Positions 12,805 to 26,504 are shown, numbered from the stretch's first letter. The stretch: 64,000 nt of DNA from Casuarina equisetifolia (GCA_028551475.1 CM052355.1:5704001-5768000); one strand, 5' to 3'. Numbers and translations: made by a program. Notes: generated by a model not told the origin, from the letters alone.

Positions 12805-15800
12805 ACAGCCCACAATATCACGAGCAAGCAAAAGAAAATGTAAGTATCCTCCTCTGATAACTTCCATTTATTGATATTAATTTCGAAGAGAACATCTTAG
12901 TGAACCACAGTAAAAGTGAAAGGATCAGTCTGGAGGAAGACTCTCTTGAAATAACAAATACAAGAGAAAGACCATTTAACCACCTCATAGGATTTATCTG
13001 CCAAAAGACTATGGTCTTGATATCATGATTCATGGAAGTGTAGCATCTTATCATTCCATGTGCCCAATTTACCGCTTATGATTTCCCCAACCTCGGGAAG
13101 CAAATTCACCTGATTCCAAATGTATACATCACCATGTCTTGTGAATGTAGGTTCTAAAAGTTTTCTTCATAATAAATAATTCAATCACGAGCACTTTTGG
13201 GTATTTTCAGTTTCTGTATTTTATAGGCATACGTCATATCATTCTGGTTGTTGTTATAGTTCAAAGAAGTGTGAGAATACGAAATATATGAGTATCCTAG
13301 ACCTCTCTGTTGAGAGCCTACCGACACCTTCCTTGAAATTTAAATAAAACGCCTTAAAAAGTTGAGAGGGTATTTTGGTAAGTTGGTGGGTACTCAAATC
13401 ATTGTGGGTCTTTAAAGGCATCTCCGTAGTCCGGAAAGAGTTTTCCTTGTGATTATGCCTGGTTCGACTGTCGGGGGCTCAATCTTTTCTTTGGTAGTGA
13501 AAGTTTGGCTACAATAAACATATGCCTGTTCCAAAAGGGAATTTATTATGTTGACTGACTCTTGTGGTTTCAAGTTATGCTCTGAGCTCAAAATTTAACT
13601 TTGAATACCAAAGGAAAAGAGTATAATCCTGAACAAATCTCGAATTAAAAAAAAAAATCTTATGTGAGATATTCTAAAAGGAGTGTACTTTTTATAGTTT
13701 TAACTTCTTGCTTGTTTGGTATAAACTCGTATTTAGCATAAAATTGAATATTTTTTCTTTGCAGAAAATGGTTCAAATCTAAGACAAAATTTAAGACAGA
13801 AGATGCTAAAATATAAGATTTTCAAAAATGTGAAGGACAAGGCCAAAGAACTGGAATTTTTTATTTATTTATTTTTATTGGAAAGACTAAATCGTACATG
13901 CCTTTAAGCTTTCTGCTTTAAATTTGCCTTTGGACTGAAAGGAACACTAATTAAAGAACTTGAACCTCTAGTAAGCACTTCCAACGAATTAACAGTTGAG
14001 AGTGCGAGGGTTATCGTTATAGCTCCCTTTCGTTTTCCTTCTATTTCACTTATGCATCTCTTATCTGTAGTCATATTCATGACTTTCTCTTGCTTTGATC
14101 AATTCCCTTGGTATCCTGCCCTCTGATTTGTAATAATTACTCCGTCCAGAAATGCAGGTGCAAAAGATTTTTGAAATAATAAAAGTGAAGCGAGGAAGAA
14201 GAAAAGAAATATAATAGCACCTTTAACTTTTGGAAGTGAACAAGAGGAGGTCAGGGAATTGAATGAAAAGGACAAGGAGTATTAAAAGGGTAGAAGATCC
14301 TAATGGGATACTTTGCATGCTAGAGGACAGACATTGTGGTGTCCACTCCACTTTTCTACAATGGCAAGCAACCAGGAGAAAAAGCAACTTATTACAAGCT
14401 TTTGAAGGTCAAACAAGTATCAGGTGTGAACCTTTAGTTTCAATGTTTCGAGGATGTTTTGGTGGGAAAATTGTTTACTTATTTTTTCCCAATCCAATCC
14501 CTTTTTCACTTTTTCCTTTTTCTTTTTCTTTTTCTTTTTCCTTTTCCTATTGTTCACATTTCCTTGTTTTTTCATCCTAGCCTCAAGAAACTTGAGTGGG
14601 GGTGGTGGGCTACCTTGTGATTGAAAACCTAGAAACATGGCCAAAGTTGCTTGTCCGACTTGGTCTGTCTATTGTCGTTTTTTTTTTGTACTTAATTTCT
14701 TTCTTTTTCTCCAACCTAGATTGTATTGGTGGGGAAGATATTCGAGATTGGGGTATCTTTTTTAAGCAGCCGACCATTTCTCCTGAGATTGGAGTTGGTG
14801 CGACTAGTTATTGGGCCCCTTCTAGAGATTTGCATATATCTTTTTTGTATTTTCAAAATTTAATGTAGGGTTTGTGGGTCTACTTGAATTTTCGACCTTT
14901 GAAGTGCTCATAATTACATGATTGTTATAAGCAACTTGTAAATTTCTGTATGTGAAGAAGTGGTGGCAGAAGTCTATGTTTGGCTTAGTTCTTTGTCGGA
15001 CTTTTTTGCATTAGCTTCCTGGTGGTTGGCTTTTCTTTGCCCCTTTTTGACTATTTGCACAGGTTAATGGGGCAGTAGACAAATCGATTGAGAGGTGGGT
15101 GGGTGGGTGGGTGCGTGTTGACAGCACCTTTGGGATTATGCGCGCGAGTTCTGGCTTTTGGACCTACTCTTTTGCTTCCACCTGCATGCAGTAGGCTCTG
15201 CCAGGTTGCTGCAAAAAAGCATGCATTCGCTACTTCAACATTTTAAAACAGTATAATCGAATGCGTGGGCGTCCCAAGAGGGGGAAAAAAAGAAAAAGAA
15301 AAAACTTTAAACTAACTTTAAAACTATGACTTTGATTCAGCAATTAAATATACGATACAAAAGAGGAAGAAAAATAAAAAAAGAGCAAGGGGACTGTGCT
15401 TGTATTCGTGTTTTTGCTAAAAGACGTGAGCTGATGGACCGAAAGTACAATATATCACATAGCAGTCCAAAAGCCTGCCACTTGCTACAGTTCCACAGGT
15501 ACAACTGGTAGAGTCTCTGTTTGCCCAAGCTTGTATGAAAATTCTCTGAAGGGAACTATGGGTACAGGCTCTCATGATCAACCTGCACTAACCTTTGGTG
15601 CTTACTATGGGAACCAGGACCAAGCCTAACCTCCAAAAAGCTTCTCCCCTCAAGTTCGAGCAGTGTTTGTCTTGTGCTGTCTGTACGGTCCTTCTACATT
15701 TGTAGTAGTCTTATTATCCCCATTGGCCTTCTTAACTAAGCTTTTCTTTTTTCTCTATTTCGCCCACAGTTAGGTCCCCTAAGCTTCCATTATTCTCAAG

Positions 15801-17930
15801 CAATTAAGGAAGGGGGAGCTTTGGAGAGTTTTACTCTTGCGCTACTGCTTATAACCGAGAGGTAAAACCACCAGGTTAATTTTCAATCTTGAGATAATGT
15901 CCACTTTTGCTTTCGCCGTAAAAGAGTGATTCAGAAATGGGAGACAGCAACCGAGATCTCTAATTTTGAGGGGGGAAAAGAGGAGAGAGAGAGAGAAAAA
16001 GGAAAAAAAAATTATTGTGTTGTCAAATCTTTGCCTGTCACATGATTTAAGTAGCAAGTTTCCACGTCGAGAATCGCCGTTGCCACACTGTTTTCACTGA
16101 ACAGAGAGCTCTTAACTGGCCAAATGCACAGAAATCATGTTCCATGAAACATCTAATTAGGCATGATTGTCGAAATAGACAGCCAATCAAAGACACAAAG
16201 CTCGATTACACAAAAATTACTCCGTTGAAACTGGCTTTCCTCGAATATATTGAATCATGACCCTACCAAGCTTTCACATGCGTCAATGAAAACGATACCA
16301 TACTAACGTTGTGCGGAGCTTGTGGACCGGGAAGTCAGTGGAGCTCCAACTTTAGCAAATTCAACAATCAGATGTCAAAACCTATACTCTATCGCTACTG
16401 TTTCCATCCTCTCTCACGAAAAGTTTTTCTTTATCTTAACCCTTTCCCATCACCTTTTGAATACAAATTAAAGTGTCGCGGAGATGTTGATTATGTCCAT
16501 TTCTGGCTTCAACATGCTTTCATGCCTGAATCAGAACCCCAATCAAACTCGGCTTGGGCGCAGCTGCTTCTATAGTTGGGAAAAAGAAGATGGGCTTTGT
16601 TAGAAATGCTAATAACACGTCAAGAACAAAAGGTTTTGTATTTGTGTCTGTCGGTAGTTGCATGGAAAAGTACCGATGAACAGAAAACACAAGTAATTTT
16701 GTTTTAGTTTTTTTTTTTTTGTTCTTTTTCCTTGGCTATCTCCATCTTAAATCTTTCTAGGTTCAGGAAATCAATGTGAACCTTGTCTTGTAGGTGAGAA
16801 ATCGGACCATTTCCCTTCAGAAACCTCCTTTTCTGGTGTGAAGTCCTTATTAAAGACAACGGAGCATACGTTTCTTTTTGTCTTCTTTTCGAGCATTTTC
16901 TTTCCAAGTATTAGAATCGTTAGGTCGTCTATCTTCGATGATGTTCTCTTTCTTTCTTTCTCTCTTTCTTTCTTTAATAATGCACTGCACGCTCGGCCAT
17001 CAAACATGATGCCTTTTGTCTTTGTATTTTAGTTCCCCGCCCTTTCCCTGTCCAATAATGTAATCGCTCTTTAGTCCACGAAGGACGGCCTTTATGAAGG
17101 AATCTGCTTTTGCTTCTTATCATTGCAAAAGGCCTATCCTTTTGGGCATTACAGTGTTAGACTCCATCACACATGTCCTTATCTCTATGGATTAGGATGT
17201 TCGAAGAGTTTAATCGGGATAGCTTACCCAACATAAATGTTGTTTGGTTTCATGCTGAGCATGACAAAGATGTCCCTTTGCCATTGTTTTCTTTCTCTTT
17301 TCATTTTTTTAAGTCTGGGTCTGCGTCTTATTATTAAACTGTTGCAGTGGTTGGCACATTATGAACCATTCAGGACGTACGAACATGAGGTGATGTTTAT
17401 ATGTAATCATCTGGTGGTTACGAGTTGACTGGCTGTTTGTCGAAAACGACGGCATAAAACGAGAATCATGTGGGCTCTCCCAATTAAACTATTGCGTGCC
17501 GTCGTTGCAGACCTTCTTGTCGTTGCTTCATTCCACGGATGTTTAGATAGACAAGTTGAAACGAAAGACACAATGAGATCTTTTGCTTCCAGGAAGAGAA
17601 TTGAAAGTTGTTGCTTAGGAAGTTTTCATCGTGCATAGACTCATATTTGGTGAGTTTGGACAACATATTATAAAGATACTGTCTTGGAAATAAGACGTAG
17701 TTTTGAAGTAAAACCGAGAAAGGGGCCATCTGATCAGGGCTCGTGTTGTATTCTAAATTATTAGACACTCGACACCAAACCAGTTATTCAAAGAGAATGT
17801 TTGTTCTTGTATAAAAAAGCATACTACGATCGGGTTTGAAAACTTTTTGAGTATATTGATGGTCTCTTTGAATGGTTCAACTACCTGAAAGAAAGAAATA
17901 TCAAACCTCGTGCTATAACTTGTCCTTCTT
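12805..17930. other. Intergenic region, no gene seen
   Basis: AT-rich sequence with no supportable gene. It contains an interrupted TTTTC/TTTTTC tract (about 14,500-14,550), a compact G-quadruplex motif (15,097-15,111), a GA-rich patch (about 15,980-16,000) and a TTTC-rich patch (about 16,950-16,975). Open frames of 60-105 codons here have no recognisable motifs. Confidence 0.55.
15097..15111 (+). other. Compact G-quadruplex motif
   Basis: Four GGG runs separated by single T bases (GGGTGGGTGGGTGGG). Single-base loops form among the most stable parallel quadruplexes known in vitro. It lies in gene-free DNA about 2.3 kb past the end of the patatin-like gene. Confidence 0.8.
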
Positions 17931-17933
17931 TTT

Positions 17934-18424
17934 GTAAATAATGTGATTGAATAGTGTCTACGCAATCAGGAAGTAGGCTGGGGCATGCATACACTACTTG
18001 TAGATTTTGCTGATTAAAAAAGCTACAGGAGTTGAAAAAGAACAAAAAAAAAGGAATAAAGAAAACACAGAGATCCCCTAATTGATTTTACGAATCAATA
18101 AGAAGGTAGGTGCTATGGATTTTCAGTCGCGTACTTCTTCACAGAGTAATCACCGAGAAAACAACGAGAGTTTGGAGCCCATGAAAGGTAGGTCCTATGG
18201 AATTTCAATCACGTATCTACTCATCATGTTCTGATAGAAACAAACTCAAAAATTGTGATAAGAACCGGGAATAAAAGAGATAATCACAGGCCTATTAAGT
18301 ATGTCCATGCTCGACTAATCTTCAGCATTTTCCGGGATCTTCCATTCATTCATATTTTAATGGTAGTGTCTGCATCTACCAGCCTTGCTGATTGCGTAGA
18401 CACCATTCAATCACATTTATTCAC
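17934..18424. repeat. Inverted repeat pair, possible MITE or fold-back element
   Basis: The left arm, about 17,934-17,996, and the right arm, about 18,366-18,424, are reverse complements. The core, 17,941-17,969 against 18,388-18,416, is 29 bases with one mismatch, and weaker similarity continues toward both sides over about 60 bases. The arms enclose about 370 bases that include the first copy of the 328-base tandem repeat. No transposase reading frame is present. No target-site duplication was confirmed. Confidence 0.65.
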
Positions 18425-18675
18425 AGGAAGAAGGTAGGTGCTATGGATTTTCAATCGCGTTCTTCTTCACAACGTAAGCACCGAGAAAGCAACAAGCGTT
18501 TGGAGCCCATGAAAGGTAGGTCCAACGTATTTTCAATCACGTATCTACTCATCATGTAATGACAGGAACAAATTAATAATTGTGATAAGAAACGGGGAAC
18601 ATAAGAGATAATCACAGGCCTATTACGTGTGTCCATGTTAATCCTATTTTTAGCATATTGCAGGACCTTCCTGAT
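18100..18675 (+). repeat. Nested tandem repeat, 328-base period
   Basis: The unit starting at 18,100 recurs at 18,428 with about 85-90% identity by eye over at least 210 bases, and more weakly to about 18,345/18,675. Each unit contains two shorter related segments ('aaggtaggtgctatgga' and 'aaggtaggtcctatgga', about 85 bases apart), so the repeat has two levels. The right arm of the inverted repeat lies between the two units. Confidence 0.75.
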
Positions 18676-19000
18676 TGCTGATGACGACAACAATTGGATT
18701 GATTACGGTATTTCATAACCAACGCATTAGATGAACACCTTATAATTGGCTGTTGTAATCCCACGACCTCTCTACAATCATTTTTTTTTTCTTTCCCTTA
18801 TAAAGATAGGTCTTGATTTCAATTTACAATAAGAGAGAATTTAAGCAAGGAGCAATGCGTAATACAACCAAAGCCTCCTCTTTACTGGTTTGGACATATA
18901 TACGCCAAGAAGTCGCATCAAAAAGATTTTGCATATCTACTTTGAGGCCTCTTACTTCCTGAGCTCTTTTTGGATGGCATTTGGGCTTTTATGTTCCGAT

Positions 19001-19397
19001 GGTCTTAAGCTCGAGTTCACAAAGCATTCACGACTTTGGGCAGAGAGTATATTTATGAGCAACGCACTCGGCCCCTTGTGTGGTGTTACACTCTGCCCCG
19101 AGTTCTAGAAACCTTCAACTCTCAGAGTCCCAGAGGCTACTTAGTGATCTCATTTTGAACCGCTTTACTGGTCTTAGCCCCATACTCTATTGACCGTGGT
19201 TGCGCTCAAGGCTGCATTTCCTGGTCTTAAGCTCGAGTTCACAAAGCATTCACGACTTTGGGCAGAGAGTATATTTATGAGCAACGCACTCGGCCCCTTG
19301 TGTGGTGTTACACTCTGCCCCGAGTTCTAGAAACCTTCAACTCTCAGAGTCCCAGAGGCTACTTAGTGATCTCATTTTGAACCGCTTTATTGGTCGT
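19001..19397 (+). repeat. Recent tandem duplication, 222-base period
   Basis: Bases 19,001-19,175 recur at 19,223-19,397 with essentially one visible difference (gctttactgg against gctttattgg). About 47 unique bases separate the copies. This near identity contrasts with the older repeats nearby and implies a recent duplication or an assembly artefact. No coding or RNA function was recognised. Confidence 0.85.
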
Positions 19398-20057
19398 TTC
19401 GGCCCTGTTCAGAAACTAGTACGTTTTTAGCTCTTTATCACTTTTTGAGAAAGATCACCATGCATCGGTAGGTTGCAGGTGTACGTCGATTTGCTAACTA
19501 ATGGATGTCACTCAGGAAGAATCCTAAGGGCAACCACCGAGTTCCCTTTTATGTACCATATACCTACAGGCAATATCTCCTTAAAAACACCCTTGTATGA
19601 ACAGCTAAAAACTAGTTCATGCCATTCAGGAGAACAAGCACTTCTACAGAAGATGCAATGGGTTCGAAGACAGAATAGCAGCAGCACAGACAACCATATT
19701 CTATACGCATAGAGAGAATAACATATTTAGAGATTTTTTATACGTAATTGCACATATTCTTTAGATTCCCACAGAACAAATTCTCAGAATTCTTATCTCG
19801 CTTCTCCTCCAACAAATAAACTATAAGAATCTTTCGTCAACAACAAAAACAAGAAAACCAAATAACTCATACAAATCAAACCCTAATTTTATGGGATTGA
19901 GAGAAGGACCACACCCAAAAAAGAGAAAAATTGAGACATTGAACAGCCTTCTCGGAAACACGTAAGCCCCCCTGCTGCAGTAGGCAAATTTGCAGCAGTA
20001 TGAACTACCCTCGAGTGATCGGCAACAAATCTAATGCTACAGCTGCTTTGTCATCTA

Positions 20058-23000
20058 TCACACAGGTACATTGTTCGGCTCGAGCCTTGGCGAAAACAGG
20101 GGTTCTTGTAGTTCTGGGTTGATTGGAAACAGACTACATTGCGCCTGTTGTGCCATCAGTTGATCCACAAGCACCAGAGCTACCATGGCTTCTACCATTG
20201 GTACAGCTGCATCACCATCCCAAACAAAAATACCGACTTTAAAAGTGAAAATTTTACTCCCAATGAAATCTACAAGAAAGCAGCTCTTGAAAAGCTATGA
20301 ATTAAGGGTCTATATACTTCCTTTTAAGGCAAAGATTTATTAATTATCATAGCACAACTTGTCATGGTTCTCAACAATTCTACCATTGTGCATATCACCG
20401 GATCACATTCAAGCCATGCTAGCCCCCATGTTATTGGAACTTTCTCTTTATTGCTAAGATAAAACTAGAACAAAATGGGTCTTAATTTTACAATGCCATT
20501 GTGCATTTCACCGGATGACATTCAAGCCTTGCAAGCCTTAAATTATAGGAACTTTTTTTTTTATTGCTAGATAAAAATTGAACAAAATGGGTCTTAATTT
20601 CACAAGGACATCTAAATTATAAGTCACTGGAAACTCCTGGTCCTAGATATGGATTGATGGGAAATAAATCAATTTCTGAGATTCCAAGATTAATTGGTCC
20701 GTATGACTGGGCTATCAATGGCTTTCAGCATTGGTATGGATATACAGCTCCATCACTAACCAAACCAAACACACAACAAACTTGGAGAGAACATTCTTTC
20801 ATATGGGTTATGCAAAAGACAATTCAAGAAGTGAAAAGACCCCAAAAAGAGATTGCACGTTTTATTTATACTTCCTAATAGACATTTAGCCATTACCGAT
20901 CACATTACAGTTTTTGAATACTAAAGTTTTAGGGAGGTTTTCTAAAATTCGAACTGCACATATTCATATCTTAGACCCTAGCCATAAAAATGTATTTGAA
21001 AGATTACCAAGTTCATAAAAAGGATTCTGCTCAGTAAATAGTAGAAATTCAGGCAAGAATTACACCAGCAGCAAAATAAAAAAGGAATAGCTAAACATTA
21101 ATTTTCTAGAGGAGCAAAGGCAATGAATTCAATTTGATCTACCCACTAGGAACTCACCTCGTGGTACAACACAAGGATCGTGACGACCACGAGCTATTAG
21201 TTCCATCTCTTTTTTGTCTCTAGCCACCGTATGCTGCTTCTTCTGCACAGTATCACAAAAATAAATCCATTTAGATTAGTTATCTAAAAGAGCTAACACA
21301 GCACGCCATGCAAGATGTAAATAAGCATGGATACATAATTTGTTCAAAAAGCTGGTTTCAACCAAGAAAGCAGTAGAAACACTCACCTTACGTTATGACA
21401 TACATTTTGCATTGCAGTACACATAGTTTATAACCTACCACTCCATAAATACTTCCCAGGACATCATTGAAAACTTAACATAAAAGCATATACATCAACA
21501 ATCCTACAGGGTTTCATATATGACCTTCATTACCAATCCAAGTTGCGCAAAACAGCATTTTTACCTCTCAAAGTAGTGGGAATAGATCATACTTTCTTTG
21601 AATCGGGCCACAAAAACAAGCAAAATCAAGCATAGAAATGGTTTACTTTGGTGTGTGCTTCTGAGTGCATATGAGTAGGGGCGAGGTGAGGGAGAATGCT
21701 TACTCCAATGGTAGCCGTTGGCTTGAATGCTACTCTCATGTTAATGATTTCCCCATTCGATATTCCTCCCTGCTTGTCAACATAAGGGAACTTAAACCAC
21801 ACTTCCTGGAAGAGGGATAGGTCAAGATCTTATAATTACGCAACAAATACCTGTATTCCACCAGATCGGTTTGTTCTCGTCCTAATTCTTCCATGCTCAT
21901 CAGTGTAGAACTCATCATTATGCTCACTGCCAGTCAAAAATGTACCTAGAGAAATTTTCGCCAAGAAACCATTACAAACAACTCAAGGTCAATAAAGGCA
22001 AAATAAGTAGCGCTGGTCAAGTATTCATTCTCCCGTGACCCAGATCATTTTAGAAAATGTGAAGGAAACAATTCTGCAGAACCCAATGTAAATTTCTCAA
22101 CCTGCAAACCCACTGCCAAACTCAAAGCCCTTTGTTGCTGGTAATGACATAACACCTTTGGCCAGCTCAGCTTCTAGTTTGTCAAAGACTGGTGAACCGA
22201 GCCCCTAACAAACAATAATGTAATTTGTACCTCAGTTGAAGATTCGCAGAATAGCATTATCGCTACAGAACAAAATTAACAGCATTTCGGCTAAGGCCAG
22301 TAAGCAACCCCCCGTAATTTCAGAAATTAAGTTACAATAAACAAGTAAAAAAGCCTTTTTTATTCTTTCCTTTGGTGGTTTTGTTTTTCTTTTATTTGTT
22401 GAGGGGGTTAATAGAGAGAGAGAGAGATTCATTCTTACACGTGGGCAACCCCTCACGATGCATGTAACGACACCACCAATAGAATTTCCCCTCACCCGGA
22501 CCTCATCTATAGCCTTGATCATCTTCTCAGCATATTCTGGATCTGGGCACCTAACAATGTTACTCTCAATCTGGTAACGTTTTATAAAGAAAAAAGTCAG
22601 GCCAATGCATATTCAGGACAATATCATGAAAACATAAGCTGGGAAATGAGAGAGAGAGAGAGGACAGAACCACATCAGTAAGTAGCAAGAGAAAACAAAA
22701 TTCCAGGGATCATACTATAGAGGAAATTTGATTTTCTGACACATGTAAGATTGTAAGGCTATTGGTACTGTCACTTCTACATATTATTCTAAACCTAACT
22801 GCAATGAAAACCCTAAGAGTTAAATTACGTCATCCAAGAATCTCCAAACGCCAAACTAAAGCACTTGAGATAAAAGAAATTAACACATAAAAAACATAAT
22901 GAAATCGTGTGAGAAAGAGGATTCATGTTTGGTATGCATAAGTGGATGAACCCAAAATGCGTTAAGTAACACAATCTGATACTTTTATGGGTTAGGACTG

Positions 23001-26000
23001 GAAGTGTTTTGGTAGCTATTGATAGATTTATATCATCATAAACACTTCTGTCATAATCACTATTGTAGCATTTCTGTTTGTTCATGTCACACTAGATCAA
23101 AGCAACCCAAATGAGCTTCATATCCTGACATAAATATTTCTTTTAGCTAGTACCTAACCTAATTTTAGGACTAAATTAGATGACACAAGGATAAATGGAT
23201 TAATCAGAAACTGTTACTGGAATTTTATGCATAATAAACAAGCAATTCCATCGAGAACTCATTTGTATTCTTCTCTTCATTAAGGAAATACTAGTAACTC
23301 CGCCAAAACAGGATGTGGAGCCACATCCATAAGTGTTATGGACATACCGTCAGAAATTACCCTGATTCATGAAAAAGAAGCCAGCTTTTGACAGTACAGA
23401 TATCTATCTCAAATCAGAACAAAGAATTACATCACCTACCATTCTAACAGGAAATGTTATGACATAAGCCTAGCCACTTTTTCATTATATGACAACTACA
23501 GATTGATTTTGCATCAAAATTTAGAAAAGCCAACAGATAGATGGCTCAGGAATACATTGCAACCACCCTATTTTGTTGCTTATTTGGAGGATCATAGCAT
23601 AATACATTAAAATTATATCAGGTGTTTTACCTGATCAAGTGTAAGAGAGTAATGATCAACTAAACCCTCTGGAAGTACAACCTGGTGAACTTGAGAGACA
23701 TAAGCAAGAACCTGAAGACAAGGAACATAATTTCGTTTAGAAAGGGAAAAAACTCACAAAACACAATCAACACTTTGAGTTTAGCACATAACATTTCTGT
23801 GGATGCAGTTATCCAATTATCTTGTTGAAACTAAGACACTTGACTGAAAGGGTTTCAGAATTTTTACCACCCAACCAACAGATATTTGGCCATGGAAATT
23901 AAGAGCAACTAATTTGGAGTCACCTCAACACAACACAACCAATAAGATTTTCATTTTTGGAAAGGAGAATCAATTCAAAAGGGATTCATGATATTTTCAC
24001 ACAGGGAATCAAGTGCAAAAAATATATGCATCTACAAGATGGTTAGAAAAGGTGAGTTTCCATGCATCATTTTCATTAACTATTGCGAAGTGATTAATAA
24101 AAAAATAAAAATTAAAAATTACACATGAAATGAACTACAGAAGTAGACAGATACACCAAGAAGAGAAAAAAAATTGTGAGCATCAATTAACAAGACCCAC
24201 ATAATCGTCAAGAAACAGACAAAAACCCAGAGTTTGAGTCTGCAACTCAACAAAATAAACATACCTCAGTTCCTGCAAGGCTCTTGAGGACTTTTTTGGC
24301 AACAGCTCCAGCGGCAACTCTCCCAATGGTTTCTCTAGCTGAAGATCTACCACCACCCTTCAATTATAGAATGAGTTCAGATGAAATTTAAACTTCAAAA
24401 ATAGATATAGCAGATACAGTTTGATGCCGCAAGATATTACCTGTATGGACCTGACACCATACTTCATGTCATAAGTTGCATCAGCATGAGAAGGCCTATA
24501 AGCTGTTGACATTTCCTTGTAATCCTGAAAGTCTTAAAAATTTAACTATGAAAAATCTTCTAAGCATCATAAAAGCAGCAAAATAATGTCAGTTTTGAGT
24601 AAAATGATGCACGAGTATCAGTATGCATCTCATAAATGGTATACATTAGAAGTTAACTTATATCATCCTAAACCATGGCTCTCCAAGTTTATGTTCGTAT
24701 TATAAAAAGCTAGACAGTAAGCAGTTTCTACAGCCTCCAAATTATTTTACCATTATTTAGCCAACCTCGTCTATTAATTAAGGGAGTGTTTTGACAACTC
24801 AAAGAAGAACGTTCCATTCAATTCTCCCCCAAAATAAAAGGATATCTATCGCTACAAATAAATGCATCAAGCAAGCCCCAATTACAAGGCAGAATAATAT
24901 AAGTAAACTTTCAAGTTGAGACGTCCTAGGAACAACTTTCCAGACCAAACATTTTAGACCCATCTCCAATGCCAGGTAAAATACAACGGAGCCATTACAA
25001 ATACAGTGAGAAAATAACTGGGAAGATTTTGTCTCCATGAGACATCAAAATGCATCCAGCATCAAAATATGTCCACCTGAAAGAAACTTAATACAAAGTC
25101 CCCTAGATAGGTATTCTAGTATTAAAAGTTACTTGAATACAAACGCCATGAAGAAACCAAACACCTAGTCTATTAACCCCCTAAAAAGTTGCCCATCCTC
25201 TAAGATATAAATATAGCGTTAAGCACTCACATGTCCTCTTTGATCAGTGTTGGGTACGAGTACAGCGATTGGCGTTCCAGTGGTAACTCCTGCAGTTGCC
25301 AAAAATTTTCCAACTGAGTGCCACTGAGCAAAAGTCCCCAAGTGACAAGTTAAAAAGAGATTTTAACCTTCAGCAACGCCAGAAAGTATCCGGCATGTAT
25401 CTGTCTCCTTCCTTGGCGTAGTAATTCGACTCTGGCCTGGCCTCCTGAATACAGCAAATTTAGCAATTTAGTCCCCAAAGAAATTTATCATTAACAATAG
25501 TCAGTGTCTTCGTATCTCTCATTCTCCTAGTTCCAACATGATATCAGTATATCTCAAACTATCATACAAGTAACAACGTTGAGCAGATGGGGACCCCAAT
25601 GTCAATCAGTGGTATATGTGAGTCCATTAATTCTAATACCTTCTGTCAAGGTCGAATTGCATATCCGTTTCTGAGAGAGGGAGTCGAGGAGGACATCCAT
25701 CAATGACACAACCAACACCACCCCCATGAGATTCTCCGAAAGTTGTTACACGAAAATGACTCCCATGCGTGCTCCCAACAGCCCTGAATCTCTGTGATTC
25801 AAGATTAACCATATCAGAACCGAAAATTCCAACTCATAAATCCAATCTCATAACTCAAATTTCTTTCTTTTCTTTTTCCATGGTTTGATTAACGAACCAA
25901 ATTGCAACGCTAAATTCCATTTCAAAGAAAATTCCGTCGGCCCGATTTGTACCGATGATGAGTCAAAGAAATAATCAGCTTAATCAACGTGGCTAGAGAG

Positions 26001-26413
26001 AAACTGCGACTAATGTGGCAGGGATTTTGCTAGAATGTATGTACTTCATATAAGGTTGTTTGACTAGCAAGAATTTTGAGTCATGAGCCTCAGAAAACAT
26101 AAATAACACTCCACATCAGCAAAAAATTAGCAGATGAGCAAACACATTGAACAATAGCAAGGAATTAACAAAAGAAGAAAACAACACTAGATAACAATAA
26201 CAAGCAACTAATTAAGTCGTATAAGAACATAAACAGTAAGAAGAGAGAGAGAGAGAGAGAGAGAGACTGACGGAGCTTCTTCGGATTGCTGGTACGGGCT
26301 GTGATGTGTATGGAGGAAGGTAGGAGATTGGAGGGCAGGTAACGGAGTCCAGAGAAGCCGTCGGTTCTCGAGGCACCGAGAAATGACTTCGTTGAAAGAG
26401 ACGACGAAGCCAT
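20058..26413 (-). CDS. CS: Chorismate synthase, plastid precursor
   Basis: Last enzyme of the shikimate pathway: with reduced FMN it converts 5-enolpyruvylshikimate-3-phosphate to chorismate in plastids, feeding Phe, Tyr, Trp, folate and quinones. Thirteen exons join in phase to 439 residues: 26268-26413, 25640-25789, 25368-25444, 25231-25289, 24441-24524, 24265-24357, 23631-23711, 22439-22570, 22102-22204, 21851-21945, 21704-21769, 21158-21242 and 20058-20206. The first about 50 residues are a Ser-rich transit peptide. Family motifs follow in order: [100 protein letters not shown] and [19 protein letters not shown]. Length matches plant homologues. Only the exon 1/2 junction is soft, because an AG microsatellite abuts the donor. 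It lies 1.04 kb downstream of aminodeoxychorismate synthase on the same strand. Confidence 0.97.
20381..20605 (+). repeat. Tandem duplication in chorismate synthase intron 12, 113-base period
   Basis: Two diverged copies, about 20,381-20,491 and 20,495-20,605, share 'ccattgtgcat', 'tcaccggat', 'cattcaagcc' and 'aacaaaatgggtcttaattt' in order. It lies inside the last intron (20,207-21,157) and does not touch splice sites. Confidence 0.8.
26242..26266 (+). repeat. (AG)n microsatellite at the chorismate synthase exon 1 donor
   Basis: A 25-base AG tract; on the gene strand it reads as CT repeats beginning directly after the inferred donor at 26,267-26,266 (GTCTCT). Length changes here would alter the first bases of intron 1. 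Confidence 0.85.
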
Positions 26414-26498
26414 GGATCACACCCTCTCCCAACAAACGAACAGAAGGAGATTATAGAGATGGGTTGGTGAATGGTGGCTTTGGCTTACTGAAAAGTCG

Positions 26499-26504
26499 TT
26501 TATA
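26499..26504 (-). promoter_or_regulatory. Probable TATA box of chorismate synthase
   Basis: On the minus strand the sequence reads CTATAAAC, 86-91 bases upstream of the start codon at 26,413. This implies a leader of about 55 bases. Supported by motif and position only. Confidence 0.45.

Noticed and set aside
13450..13485. 'ggttcgactg' resembling a tRNA B box
   Set aside because: No A box at the right spacing and no cloverleaf.
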